Source: Parasponia andersonii (taxonomy: Eukaryota; Streptophyta; Magnoliopsida; Rosales; Cannabaceae). From it: 64,000 nt of DNA. The DNA is taken from contig JXTB01000782.1 of NCBI GenBank assembly GCA_002914805.1, positions 62,001 to 126,000 of the forward strand, written 5' to 3'. Below, one piece after another: positions 35,686 to 48,564 of this stretch. Below the pieces are notes generated by a model. It made no database searches and was not told the origin of the DNA. It saw only the letters and a list, made by a program, of their open reading frames with translations. The position numbers and the translations under genes were made by a program. Positions within the stretch are counted from its first letter, which is position 1; the number at the start of each line of letters is the position of its first letter.

Positions 35686-36206
35686 TGTTAGTGAGCATTA
35701 AATGCTCAATGACAATAACCGTGTATGCAAAACACGGTTTGCATATCATACACGGTAAAAGAAAAGAAAAATAAAACGTGTACAAACCGTGTGTGATAAG
35801 TGTGGTATATTAGGAAACTTTGAGAGGAAAATGTGTAAAATTTTGAGGAGCCTCAACTATAAATAGGGTTTTCATCTCTCATTAGTTTTCATTCCAGAGA
35901 AGTAAGAAACACCAAGCATAGTGAGAGTAAAATAGAGAGATTTTATTCTTAAGAGTTAGAGAAAAATACAGTTTCTCTCTTCGGTGTATTCGGGGTCTAA
36001 GGTGTGAGTTGAGAGTGTTGAGTGGAAACACTTGTAAAGGTTCTTTTTCTCCCAATAGTGAAAATCAACAACAGCTCCGTGGACATAACCAATTTAGTGA
36101 ACCACGTTAATTTGTGTGTCCTGTTTATTTTATTTCGGTATTATTTTTCACATTTATTCTATCGCTTCTATTATTGTGTGTCTATTGGTGAGATTATTCC
36201 CTAACA
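35686..36206 (+). repeat. Copia 3' LTR
   Basis: 521 bp, starting TGTTAG and ending CTAACA, a perfect 6-bp inverted terminus. A purine-rich stretch (AAGTGAGAGAT) comes just before it. Inside are a TATAAATA promoter box at 35858-35865 and a probable transcription start about 30 bp later. Confidence 0.85.
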
Positions 36207-36588
36207 GAAAAGGTGAACGAAACTCAAAAATTCCATAAAGATATTTTTGAGTGAGAAATTGGTAGAGACTCTCCCCTTGTTTCAGTCAGAATCGAGTCCC
36301 CGCGACCCCGGGACATTGGCTTGCGCCAAGAGTGGACTATTAAGGATCGCATCCCGCACATCAAGAAGGATTAGCCACTTATGAGCACTACAAAGAACAA
36401 CATTTCATTGCTTTCCACTTATGAACTCAAGTTTACATTTGTTGTTTGGTTCTTTTTACAACTTACATGATCACGCAGTAGACTCAATTAATCCACGGAA
36501 AAGCTTTGGTTTGGTTTATAACATTACAGATGACTGACTACAAACAAAGCTCCTCCGAAGAAGAAAAAAAATAAATAAATAAATCACC
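36207..36588. other. Spacer between copia LTR and ARK1-like stop codon
   Basis: Probably includes the kinesin 3' UTR (minus strand). A short GC-rich patch at 36290-36350 has no identified role. Confidence 0.5.
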
Positions 36589-39500
36589 CTAATACTTTTT
36601 CTTTTGCATCTCAGCTTGAAAAGCTGGATTCAATCTCAAGGTCTTCTTTGCTAAGTTGCGGATATCGTCTTTGCTAGACTCCATCGATATTCGAACTAGC
36701 TCTTTCACACCTCCACTGGATATGAAGTCCCTAGCATTGTCCTCTGCAGAACAGAGTGATTATAATACCATGTCAAACCAATATAAGAATGACTAACATA
36801 TAAAGAACCACCACAAGGAAATATTGTTCATAAATCCCTACATTGCTTATCGAAATATCTCTTTTCTCAATAAAATATATATATATATATATATTACACG
36901 GTACAGATTGTCAAATGAAATGTGTGTGTATATATATAGATTCCCAATCTAATAGGTTTTTTTTTTCTTAACCTATTTATAAGCTTATTTTTTAAGCTTT
37001 TGGACTGTGATCTAATGATTACCATAATTTGATTAGTTAGGAAAAAAAATAAATAAATACACATTATTTAATACTTTTTTCTCTCCACATTTTATCAAGA
37101 AAAATGTGCATAACTAATTTTAATCGGACAAAACAATATTTATAGATAGGTAAAAAAGAAATATGTACCAATTGGTGCCCATACATATATATATATATAT
37201 ATATAAAAAAACATAAATACATAACAAGGAAGTGTAAAGTTTTCTGCTATTTCATGTGGAAGGATCCAATCTTTCCGCTATTTCATGTTGAAGAATCCAA
37301 TCCTAGTTAGCAGCTTACCGTTTTGTGCCAGATGGCAAAGAGCAAGCTCGATATGGCGTTTGGTTGAAGTTGAGGAAGTATTTGAATTGGCAATTAACCA
37401 AGAAAGGGCATCATCTTCTACCAGGAGAGAACGACCTTTCCTATAACCTGCATATTTTTTACAGCATTCTCTTTAACATAACAATGCGTGAGAGTAGATG
37501 ACAATGACATATGGACAACTTCAAGTCTTGCAACTTACCTTGAATTATTCCACGAGTTTCACACTTGGAAAAGTTTGCCAGTCCTCGAGCAATTTGCGCA
37601 ATCACATCATTGCTTCCACATCTAACCATTCCCAAGAGTGCCTTGATACCTCCATCTTCCTGTAGTATTGTGTGCAAACTTTCTGTAACACAACGAAATC
37701 TCTTGATCAGTAAATAGCAGTACTTTATACAGATTTGAAACTTTTTAGTGCTTGTAAAATCCTTGAGCAATATGTGTTCCATCAAAATGTAATACAATGA
37801 AATCTCTTGATCGGTAAATAGCAGTGCTTTATACAGATTTGAAACTTTTTAGTGCTTTTGAAATCCTTGAGCAGTATGTGTTCTGTCTATTTTGATGGAA
37901 TACAATCGTGCATATCAGAAAATTTTGAGTATTTACCATAGTTGACATTAACCAGTTGTGAAATTTGAGATATTGATAACCCATGTTTGGATATGCAATG
38001 TACAAAAGAAAAAGTTGAAGTGGCTAAAATCTTTTGGCAAGGTACAGAAAGAAGTATAACAGGTTACCATTTCCACATAAATTAGCAAGTGCACCAGCAA
38101 CCATTCTAAGAGTTTGTGGATCATTTGACTTCGATGCTATCTTGGCTAATAGCTGAGCTCCACCTTTGCTAATTATTAAGCCTTGGTTCATCTCTGAAAG
38201 TTGATGAAAAGAAAAAAGAAATTAACGGATAGTGAAAAAATTTGTAAGGATGATAAAGATTCTATAGTGACACAACTGGTTTCGTCTTTACTAGTTAAGC
38301 GTTTTCCTTGAACTTAATACACTTTTTTCTCATTCACCCACCACGACCAGGCTACAACATATTGGACATTTCTTTTTTATTGCAACTATCATGTACAAAC
38401 TAGAATTCAAATTACATACTTGGTTTATTCAATGAATAAAATTCCAGTAACAACTCAGATTAGCATGTTACTTATGCAGCACAAGATTCAGATGAATGAA
38501 GTGTAATTATTCCACAAAAAAAGGAATAAATGTTCCAAATTACATATACACAAGGAAAATTAACTGAGTCAGAAACCAGGATTACCGTTCATTGCCAAAT
38601 TGGCAATGGCTCCTGAAGTCACTCTAAGAATAGTTGTATTTTGTGATGATCGTAACAGCACAAGCAAAGCATCTAAACCACCTTCCTCGACAATCTTTTC
38701 CTGATTAATATCTGGAATATGAAAAAGGGTGTTTATGACTAGAAGAGGAACACTCAATATCACCAGTGGAACATAGGCTAATTTCAAGAACATAAATTTT
38801 GATAAAGAATGTAAATATCCAGACTACAGGCAAGTGAACTACACCTTCAGCAGCAAGATTAGCTACCACCTTAACAGCTTGAATTTGGACATCTGAATCT
38901 TCAGAGGTCAAAAGTTGTAATATCTTTTGAAGCCCAACTGAATTTGTTAAAGCCAAGAAACTTAAAATAAAGATATGATCAAGAAGCCAATTTGCATATA
39001 ATGAAAAATCTGTTTGAATTTAATCGTCTTTATTTGACACAAAAGTCTTGCCTTCTTCACATATCTTTGCAATTGTAGCTCTTTGACCAGAAAGTGTGTC
39101 CCGTTGGGGGTTCGACTTTTCTGACCTTGTTGGACTCCCAAATCTGGAAGATACCCTGCCTATGTTTTCTTTTGATTGCAACTTCTTATCCTGAACAAAT
39201 CAAATGTAAGATTGTATATATTAAGAACAAATGTATTCCAAAAAGCATAACTAACTTACCTCAAAATCATTCTCATTTTCAGGTACAGCCCTCTTCAGCT
39301 TCACCAGCTCATCTTCTACTGTTTTCCTCTGCTTCTCTTCAACTAAAAGTCTTTGCCTCACGGATAGAAGTTCCTTGGTTATTGTTGCCTTTTTGAAATT
39401 CCAATTTTTTGAAAAAAAAAATAGAAGAAGTGTAAAATCATTAGTAAATTCCAAATGTGAAACCCTCATTATTGAAAAGAGCTGTCACGTAAAGAGAGAG

Positions 39501-42500
39501 CTATTACATGACAAGTATTGAAAGAATAATCTCATTTTTAAGAAAACAAAATTTCATGTTCCAAATGTGAAACATACCTCCTTTTCCAGTAGACCCTTGT
39601 ACTCGGTTTTCATGGATCGACGTTCATCTAGAGCTTGTTCATGCAGCTGATACATTTCTTGTAACTTCACTTCAAGCTCCTCAATCTCTTTCTGATCCTA
39701 GATATACAACAAAACAATATAAATGTATGATGAAAGGAGTCCTAAAGTTATGAGATTTTTCATAAAATCCAGTGAACTACATACCAAGGATAAGGGAGGA
39801 AGATTAGTAGAAAAATGGAAGATTTTACACAAAACTAAAATTTAATTAATGATACAAAGGTCATTAAAAATGTAAAAGGAGATGTATCAGGGTTGTGTTC
39901 AATAAAGCTCCACTCAATTGACAGATTCTACATCAAGTCTTCATACAGCTATTTAGCCTTATAAGCTAACTAAATCTTAGGAAAGATGAGAATGATGAGT
40001 TAGAAATCAAAGAAGTGATGGATACTATTTAAGGCCTCCCCTCCAAATGCCTTGACAATAAAAATAACTAAAATGTACAGTTTTATTAGAACTACATAAT
40101 GTAGTCTAATTATTCTTTCCAATAGAACCACGGTCTGTCTACAGAAATAGAATTTTCAGGTCACAAATGACATTTCGACCTTCAGGTCTACAGTCAAAAC
40201 ATGACAGAAAATGATATCACCATTGCAGCATGCAGCCAGAAAAAATTAAAATGCAATAAATCACTTATCTCCATTATTGGAATGAACCTAACCTGCATGG
40301 AACTTTGATGATCACTTAGCAGCTTCTTCGCTGAATCCAATTGTTCCTTTAGACCTTTAGAATGGATATGTTCATCCTTCACTTGCTTGCTTAGCTCTGC
40401 TATTCTATTCTCATACATCTGAGTAGTTTCTGCAAGTTCTTTCTGGTATCTTGAATTATCCATCTCGAGCTTCTAAGAGAACAATAGGGCATTTGTCAGT
40501 GCCTATGGTGCAATATTTTGTACTAAGATGTTATGATGCTACAGTTTCTGTGACAAAACATGGCTCTGTACCTACATAGACTGATGATTGATACGATGCA
40601 AAACAAAAAGACAAAAAAGTTTTTGAAGTTGAATTGAACAAGTGATATATAAGCATGAAATATTCTTTCCATTTCTGAATTGCAAAAAAGAAAAAGCCAA
40701 GCAAGGTCAAAACAGAAACACCCTTTAAATTGAGAGTGAATTTGAATCAAGAATATAAAAATCATCATTCCCAATGGCTAGCGCATGACTTACCTGAATA
40801 GTCTTTTGACTATCATTCAGGAGCTTCTTCATTGCAGCTAATTGTTCCTCAGCAGTTCCAGCATGAGCATGTTCATCTTTTAGTTGTTTAGTCAACTCTG
40901 CCATTTTTTTCTCATACATCTGAGTGGTATCAACCAGTACTTTCTGATACGTAGAACTTTCAAGCTGGTTTTGCTACTAACAAGTAAAAGAAAATGTTAA
41001 TGCTTAATACAGTGACGAATTATTTGATTATAAAAAAAACACACACACACACGTACACACATCGTATAATACTTAATACAGTGATACAAATGCATAAAGA
41101 TAATCAAGACTAGCTGCTATAAATCAACTTGTTTGTCTAACAGATAAAAGATGCTCTAGAATTATATCCACATAAATAAAAGATGCACTCGAATTATATC
41201 CACAGATAAAAGATGCACTTGACATTATCTGGAAAGATTATAGAAGTTACTGTAAAAGAAAAAACCATTATCTGGAAAGATTATACAAGTTAGTGTAAAA
41301 AAAATAAGTGAAATAACTAGAAAACAGGAAATAGTGGAAACAAAAAAGATAATAAACAAAATGGTCTATCCATCTTAAAGAAAGGGAAATACCTTGCTGT
41401 GTTTTAAACTAACTTCTAGCTCTGCAACCTTATCACGCATCAACTCATTCTGATCTTGTTGACAATTCAGCTCTGTTAAAATATCTTTCACTTCCAACTC
41501 TAGACGAGTATTTTCCTTCTCTAAAAACTGTAAGCATCCAGAAGATATTAGAGGGAGAGTTGAACCATGACCAGCTCATTCAGTGACAGTAAAGTGGAAC
41601 GGATCCTGTTCTCATAAAACCAGTATACCAATTAATTTAAAAATGACATGGAAAAGACAACTACCTCGGACCTTGTAATTAGGTTCTTTTTGGCTTCACT
41701 AAAGGAGTCTTGACACTCTCTGAGCTCTTTTTCTAACTCATTTCTGTCAGCTTCTCTCAACTTCTGTTGCCTTTCAACTTCTGCCGTAAGAAGGTCTACT
41801 TGGTTTTCGAGCTTCCGACATAAGCTTTCATAATCAAAATCTTCCTTAAGTTTTACCGTGTTTATTATTTTAATTGCCTGTGAAAAGAAGTAACACAAAA
41901 TATTGGCATTATAAGGCTTAAATCATTTAGATTTAATATTATAAGGTTGAAATCATACTAGTACAATCGATGCACTACAATTTTGTTCTCTCCTGTTAAC
42001 TATGGGAGCCTTAGAACTAGAAACCGAGAAAGATACTGGGAATCACATATTGTTGCCAATCAGCCATATCCGAGCATATTAACACACACCAAAGGGGGAA
42101 AAAACAAAAAAAAAAAAAACATTGTTGCAAGATGTAATGAAGTAGCTTTAGTTGTTCTTTATATTTTGGACTGACGTTAATGAGATATAAGCTCTAGTAG
42201 GCTCCAATAGAGCAGTTAAAGTTTCAAGGACGAGCTAGCAGACAGTACATCAGATTGGCATAGCTGGTCAAACAAATTAAATATTTGATTGGGCTGAGCT
42301 ATTACCAAGGTAAACCCATTACAGGTTTTTGTCAAAACCCAGAATGGACTGATTCGACCTCGCTCTTTCTACTTCCCAAACATAACTACCTGCTAAAATG
42401 AGCTATTTTTATTCAACTGCAAAACTGACACTTCTCAAGAATATTTCCCCTTCAGTATGGTAGATGTCATACTGAAAAGAGTACCAGCTAATATTATTTT

Positions 42501-45500
42501 TTTTAAATTCCAAGAGGATCATAAACAAGAAGCACAGAACATGGCATCCCCCTCTCCAAGTTGATAGAAGCCACTTTCATTTAAACAGATAGACTATATT
42601 ATGGCTGCTCGTCAAAACAGATCGAAAAAGTATCTTCATACTTAAGTTTTTTTGTTTTCTCTTTCTTTCCAGTAGAAAAGGTCCTAAAAATTTCGAGGAT
42701 AGATGAGGCTACAGGAACTTGAAAGGGATAGCATTCGTTGTATTGAAACCTCCAAGATCTCTCAAATCATGCATGCAGAATTTAATAAATTTAAATGACA
42801 AAGCAACAACTTATTAGAGATCAATGTAGATTGCAGGAACTCCTGAATACTTAAAAATGAGAATTTAAGTAGCTCACCCGTTGACCAAACATTATTGTAC
42901 TAGTTGTCTCCACATAATGTCGTGCTGAAGGCCCTATTGTTATTATAAGTGAAGTCCTTGCCGAGCCTATGAAAATGAAATAACAGTGCAGTTCCATTAT
43001 AAGATTATACAAGCCCACATGCAGTGGTCAGCAAAGCATAATCTGAATTCTGAAATAGGAATGTAACAGAACAAATCTATGTAACTTTCAAGAAGTTTAT
43101 CTGTATTTTATTCCAGAAGAGAGGATGAAATGTCAAAGATATAGAACCAAATTATTTATATATCTTGGGAGGACCTCCAAATGAATCACGAAGCAATCTC
43201 GTCAGCTTAGAATCTCTGAAAGGTATATGTGAACTGTTTTCTGCCAAGGCATTAATACATTTTCCTAGGGAAGTGAGGGAAGAATTTATGAATTTAGCCT
43301 CTTCTAGCATGTGGCCTTCACTGCCTGCAAATGAGAAATATGCTTGCTTTAAAGAATAGTGTAGTGAACTAAGCTTCCAGTTTAAGAAATTTACCATGGC
43401 AAGAGGAGAAAACTTTTTAAGAATAAACTTATTTGGCATCATATTCTTGAAAAAGCAAATTTTTGGAAAGATCTCAACTATAAATCTCAGGAACAAATTT
43501 TAAAAGATCCCGCAAGATGATGTTGATAGGAAATACAGATGAACAGAGAGTTAAAAAGGAAAAATAAGGTATATCAACAACAAACCAGATTTATCTACTC
43601 TTTCAGATCCCGCAAGATCAACAATCAGCAACTTGCTTTTTCGAACTATAGGTATGCCATTGCTACTAGAACTTGAGACCTTCTCTTGTGAAATGAGGCC
43701 ATCTTTGACATTTTCATGGACAGGTCTTCGAACATTAACCTGTAGAGCAACAAAGAGAAATGCAATAAATGATCTCAGATTATTAGTATTCAGAAAAGTA
43801 AAGCAAGTGTTATAAACAAGCTTGAAATTAAAGATGAAATCACATAATACACTCACTATGAGGATTGCATGACTACGTGAAGACTCAGTATTCAGCTTAG
43901 TGTTAGCTGCATGACGATTTGCCTCACCTATTTGTAATAGCTGCAAAAAGTGATCAAGGTCTTGAACTTTGACCACTGAAGCACCCGGTAATGACACCTC
44001 ACTAGTCTTAGGATCCTCATAAATGGGAATATTAATCTTTTCTGGCGCAAGAAGATCTTGAATAGACTCCAGATACAACTGGTGGAAGAATATGGTTTGA
44101 AAGAAAAGGGTGATTACCATCATAAGTTAAACATAAGAATCTGTGGAGTTAAGTTCTTAAGCTTTGTTACACTAATCAAGAAATTGCATTCTGATAGCAT
44201 GTCAAAGATGTGGAGGGAACAAGGGCAACTAAAATCTTAACAGAGGTTTTTACTGTGTTGTGTTTTTCTTATTGTGCTTGCATGTGTATTTTTTCGGTAT
44301 CATTCTCTAATTGAATAAGAAAAGCAAACCCCAGGACATGATGTACAATAGCACCTGCTTATTTCCATCATTATACTCCAATAAACTCGGTGGATGAATC
44401 CTACAACCTCCCATTTTTAGCTGGCATATACATACCTAGGTAAACTTAGCTTTATGTTTTATGTTTACCATGATTTGGTTTTAAACTACAGAGCTCCTAC
44501 TGAAGCTTATAACTTTCCGATTTTCAGGTCAATAAAGTCTTGTTCTTAAGTAAAACCACGCTTTTGCTTATTTTGAAATTAGGCTCAAATAAAACAACAG
44601 TTCAAAAGCAGGCACAGGCAGAACTTGATGCAGCATTTAATACTACCTGCAAATAGGAAATTTCCACGCTATCAAAAGCGGGAGATGTACTAGAAAGTAT
44701 GTCCTCTAGAGCTCTAGCCATTATTCCACGCTCGGATGTATCATCTTTACCCATTCTGCCGACTGTGTAAGTTTTGCCAGTACCTGTTTGACCGTAAGCC
44801 ATAACTGTCCCATTATATCCACTCAATACACTCTGCAAAAGTTCATTAAAAAAATTAACTTTACAGAAGTCCCATGAAATGGAAATCATTTCAAAATCAA
44901 TATTTTCAGATTCGACAACAGAAGGGAAAATTAGCTCCAAACTAACCAATTCAAAAACAACTTGAAAAGCAAATAGATGGAGGACAATATGCCAAAAATG
45001 CACACACATACACATACATATACTACATGAAGCACATGCTGAGAACTTCCAATCTTTACTTATAATCCCAAAAAAATTCTAGAAACAATATTCTAGAACT
45101 TCTTTTGTTATGATGATTTCAGCACCAGAGATCCCCAGACTCCCCACCAAAGTTGCACAATTACTCATATTCTTTCATTTATTATGGTGGAAGTTGGGAC
45201 ACTCTCATAACTTACCTCAACTACAGGTTTTGCTACTGCTTCATAAACACGCCTCTGCGAGGCAGTGTCTGTAAAAACTTCATCAAATCTGTATGATTCC
45301 GAACTCCAGTTGTTTTTTCTCAACTTCAGTCGCTTCAGCTGCATACGGGAAACAAAGAATCATGGTGTTAATAAGTCTAAATGTTCTGGTGGCCGCAGAA
45401 GCAGAAGTAAGTTTTTTGTTCATTTTCTCTAGGGAGACATAAAAGAGGTACTAATGACAATTTGTGGCACTATTCATTGAGAAAATAATAACTATGCAAT

Positions 45501-46485
45501 CAATTCGAACCAAATACACTTATGAGTTTAGACTATATATATATATATGGATGGAAGTGCTTTATTTAAAAATAAATAAATAAATAAAAATAAGAATTTT
45601 AAAAAAAGGGCCATTTGGTGGCACATTATTACCTCTGGCTGCAACTCAACACAATCAGCAAAATCGGAATCTGGAATCAGATCCTCAGCATTTTTGGGCC
45701 GAAGTCTGACAGCAACTCTCACCCTTTCAGAATCTGCAATGAATTTGAAACACCCAAATTCATGAGGAGGTGTCAAGTTTTTCTAGCATAAAAAATTAAA
45801 AATAAAAATAAAAAAGAGTGTGTATATATATATATATATTTTTTTATGTATAAGTGGAATATTAGAACTTCAAAAATTGATGTCTGATACCAGACAAGTT
45901 ACTATTTCAACAACTAACAGTCATTTCTAAAAAATTCAAAATGTAAAAACAACTCAATTTACAATTACAATCCCAACTTAAAAATAAATAAAATAAAATA
46001 AAACCCAGCCTCAGATAGAGAAATTTGTGACAACCCAGAAAAGAAAAACCACGAAAAAGTAAGTATACCATTAACACACAAATGCCAAAAATACAAAAAA
46101 AATCATTCATAGAGTCATACATCAGAAAATGCACACCAATATACATTCATTCATTTATACATAACAAAATACATAAAGAAAAATAAAATAAAAAAGCTAT
46201 AGAAGAAGAAGAACCTTGTTCAGTTTCAGGGGTAGAACGGGTTCTGGAATTGGGAGTGACTGAGCGTCTTGAAGATGGAGCTTTAGGACGACCATGAACA
46301 CCTGCTCCTCCTCCTCCTCCTCCTCCTCTAGAATAAGAATAAGAAGAAGAAGAAGAGGAAGAAACTTGTTGTTGTTGTTGTTTGTCAGACCTGCCATTAT
46401 TACCATTATACCCTCCTCCTCCACCTCCTCCTGCTCCTGTAGAAGAATTTGTTGTTGTGGTTGATGACCTTAAGGCCGAAGCCAT
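36589..46485 (-). CDS. ARK1: Armadillo-repeat kinesin, ARK1/KIN-UC type
   Basis: Plant ungrouped kinesin with C-terminal armadillo repeats. ARK1 of Arabidopsis affects root-hair growth and microtubule dynamics. Exons, 5' to 3': 46485-46215, 45733-45633, 45338-45216, 44832-44647, 44078-43857, 43739-43586, 43324-43175, 42966-42878, 41877-41665, 41527-41393, 40973-40794, 40472-40293, 39697-39578, 39388-39260, 39190-39052, 38937-38845, 38711-38586, 38193-38068, 37682-37539, 37447-37319, 36743-36589. They join in frame to 1054 residues. The motor (about 91-440) has P-loop GQTGTGKT (179-186), switch [10 protein letters not shown] and switch II DLAGSE. A coiled coil follows (about 440-750), then armadillo repeats (about 790-1040). 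Residues 1-90 are Gly/Ser/Gln-rich. Intron 15 has a GC donor (39051-39050). Among the ARK proteins the [15 protein letters not shown] and YESLCRKLE stretches favour ARK1 over ARK2/ARK3, but the paralogue call is less certain than the family. Confidence 0.93.
36939..37180. mobile_element. MITE copy 2, in kinesin intron 20
   Basis: The left end GATTCCCAATCTAATAGG and the inverted right end GGGCACCAATTGGTAC resemble the ends of the copy at 15691-15904. It is likewise set in TATATA runs. Internal words such as AAAATGTGCAT are shared. Confidence 0.55.
40293..40973 (-). repeat. Tandemly duplicated coiled-coil exons 11 and 12 of the kinesin
   Basis: Exons 40973-40794 and 40472-40293 are both exactly 180 nt, phase 0, and encode alignable 60-residue blocks. 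For example, [20 protein letters not shown] aligns with [20 protein letters not shown], and [10 protein letters not shown] with [10 protein letters not shown]. They arose by exon duplication. Divergence at many positions makes the event old. Confidence 0.85.
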
Positions 46486-48363
46486 TAATGTCTCAATATC
46501 ACCACCACCACCACCAACCTCTCAACTCAACACCATTATCATTATCATCTCTCTGAAAATAAATTTAACTTCTTTTATTACACACAGAGAGATACAAACA
46601 AAAAAAAAAAAAGAGAAAAAAAAGAAAAAGGTTGATGCCGGCACGATACAATGAGAGAGAGAAAGAAAGAAGGATTATTATTTGTTTAATGAGAATTCAG
46701 AAAATGGTTCCCGCGTTCGCATTATGGAGGACAATACATATAACTCAGTCTTCAATATTTGGTGCTAAGCACAAATATATGATGTAATCTAAGAGACGGC
46801 ATATGTAATTATTATCTACTTTTCACACACCCCCACTTGGCCATTTGATTCCTTGAATGCCATAAACCCATTGCCTTTTACCTTTTTACATTTTCTAGTA
46901 TTTCTTCTCCCCACTCTTCTTCTCTTTTTTTTTTTTTTTTTTTTTTTTTGAATATTTAACTCTATTTGAATTTTCTCGAAACAACTGCTCTGTTTTCGCA
47001 CTTGCATTTGAGATAGGTGTTAGTCTATGTCTATCCATTTATTCCGTGGGGTTTTTCATTTTCTATTTTTTCCTTAATTGGGACTTGGGAATGAAAGATT
47101 TGAACTTGAGATGCTTCAATTAGGAAGATATGTGATTATTATTGGATTATATTTGCAACTATTCCAAGTATTTTGAGTCTTTAAGAATGCTAAATTTACC
47201 CGAGGTAGGATCCCCTCTGTCCCTTTTGTTTACCCAAAAAAATAGCATGTGTAGTACTTGTTTGGTTACCCACTATTTTTATTTTCTTTTTATTTTCGTT
47301 TGGGTAAAGCTTTAGTGGGTGAAGTACAAGTACTTGTAGGCCCTTTGGTAACTATGAATTTTACGTTTGGTTGCCCAATATTTTTATTTTCTTTTTATTT
47401 TTGTTTGGGTGAAGGTAAAAGTACTTGTAAGCCCTTTGGTAACTATGAATTTTAATGGTTGCAGGTCCCACAGAGGTTCTATAACACTTTTTCTTAGGAA
47501 GAAGATAAAAACTGCCAATTAATATTTGTTGTGTCGTTATACAAACAGCACATGCATTATTTTTGTTATATGTTAAAGTATCATATTGATTGTTTAAAAA
47601 AAGTATCATATTTATTTCGCTCACAGTTAATACTACAAAGAACGACAAAGTTTCTCATTTGAACAAATAGTAATAATAATATAAAGTAATCTTAAGTATA
47701 ACCACAAAGTTCTACAACTCTACAAATTTCTTTTTTTTTTTTAATGACTACAACTCTACAGTTAATCTATATATGTTCTTCTCTAGTTGAGATGAAGCTA
47801 TCTATTTATTTTCCTAATAATATTAACACTATATATATGAGAAATATGAGAACTTTTTGAACACGTACAAATCTTTACAAAAAATAATGAACAAGAAAAG
47901 TTGATCTGACTTTCATATGAAAAGAGAGATCAAATTTTTTTTTTTTTTGGTGGATGTACATATAGTTATATTATTCTTTAAAATCATGTTAAAAGTGATT
48001 GTCATTGTAGCTAAATGAAGTTCATACACAACGAAATTTTTTATTTAAAAAAAAAATGCAATAATATTGTAGTACATGTGTGTGGTCACGGAAAATCTAG
48101 CTGTCCATGTTGCTTAAACCATACATTTGGATTGCCTCTGTGACACGTGTCTAATTATAAACAAAAAAGACATTATAGAAAGATCTTTATGCCTCTTAAT
48201 GCACATGTTAGTTAATTTCTCAGTGCTGTAAAAGACAATCTTAGACTGAATTAGTCCTGATTATAATCGGAAAGGACAATTGTTGGTAAGTCCAACTAAG
48301 AAAAAAATTGGCTCTGTTATCACTTAAATTTGTAGTTTAAGTACTAGGTAATGTTAGTTGTAG
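46486..48363. other. Upstream region of the kinesin gene, intergenic
   Basis: Should contain the kinesin promoter (minus strand). An A-rich run lies at 46600-46630 and a T-tract at 46927-46949. No gene is seen. The 105-bp tandem duplication at 47261-47455 is listed separately. Confidence 0.5.
47261..47455 (+). repeat. Tandem duplication, period about 105 bp
   Basis: Two adjacent copies, starting at 47261 and 47366, share TTTGGTTACCCA/TTTGGTTGCCCA, TATTTTCTTTTTATTTT, and GTACTTGTA-GCCCTTTGGT. They differ by a small indel and a few substitutions. Confidence 0.85.
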
Positions 48364-48364
48364 T

Positions 48365-48551
48365 CGTGGACGGAACCAGAATTATATTTTCTCTATTTGT
48401 AAAGATTATTATATAATTTTCAATTTTTTAACGATTTTTGCATGTAATTTAAGTTAAAATATTGTAAATATACATATGTTGTCTATCATTTTAAAGGTAA
48501 ATATAAGAATAAATAGGGCTCAAGCCCACGTGTTAGTAAGGGGCTCCGTCC
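48365..48551. mobile_element. MITE with 11-bp target duplication
   Basis: TTAGTTGTAGT occurs exactly at 48354-48364 and again at 48552-48562. The enclosed 187 bp begin CGTGGACGGAACC and end GGCTCCGTCC, whose complement GGACGGAGCC matches the left end with a 3-base offset. A 9-11 bp target duplication is typical of Mutator-like elements. Confidence 0.6.
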
Positions 48552-48564
48552 TTAGTTGTAGTAT

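Larger units (their letters stand above)
32575..36206 (+). mobile_element. Ty1/copia retrotransposon, 5'-truncated and decayed
   Basis: The pol region runs in copia order. A pre-integrase HHCC zinc finger (about 32875-33000: HHRIGH ... CESC) is followed by an integrase core (HTDMWGP, FIDDSSR, SDNGGEY; about 33050-33400), a reverse transcriptase (about 34000-34720), and RNase H (YVDADMAGD, STTEAEY; 35080-35380). A single 3' LTR (35686-36206) follows. Gag, protease and the 5' LTR are absent, so the left edge near 32575 is a truncation. At least seven in-frame stops interrupt pol: 33350, 34133, 34313, 34994, 35186, 35258 and 35381. The usual YVDD of the reverse transcriptase reads YVND (Asn codon 34580-34582). 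It cannot make active enzyme. Confidence 0.92.

Noticed and set aside
36280-36360. GC-rich patch that at first looked like an RNA gene
   Set aside because: It does not fold into a tRNA cloverleaf with recognisable A and B boxes, and I recognise no other RNA family.
46197-46424. Alternative frames in kinesin exon 1 rich in Glu or Pro
   Set aside because: They are shadows of the trinucleotide repeats that encode the Gly/Ser/Gln tracts of the real protein.
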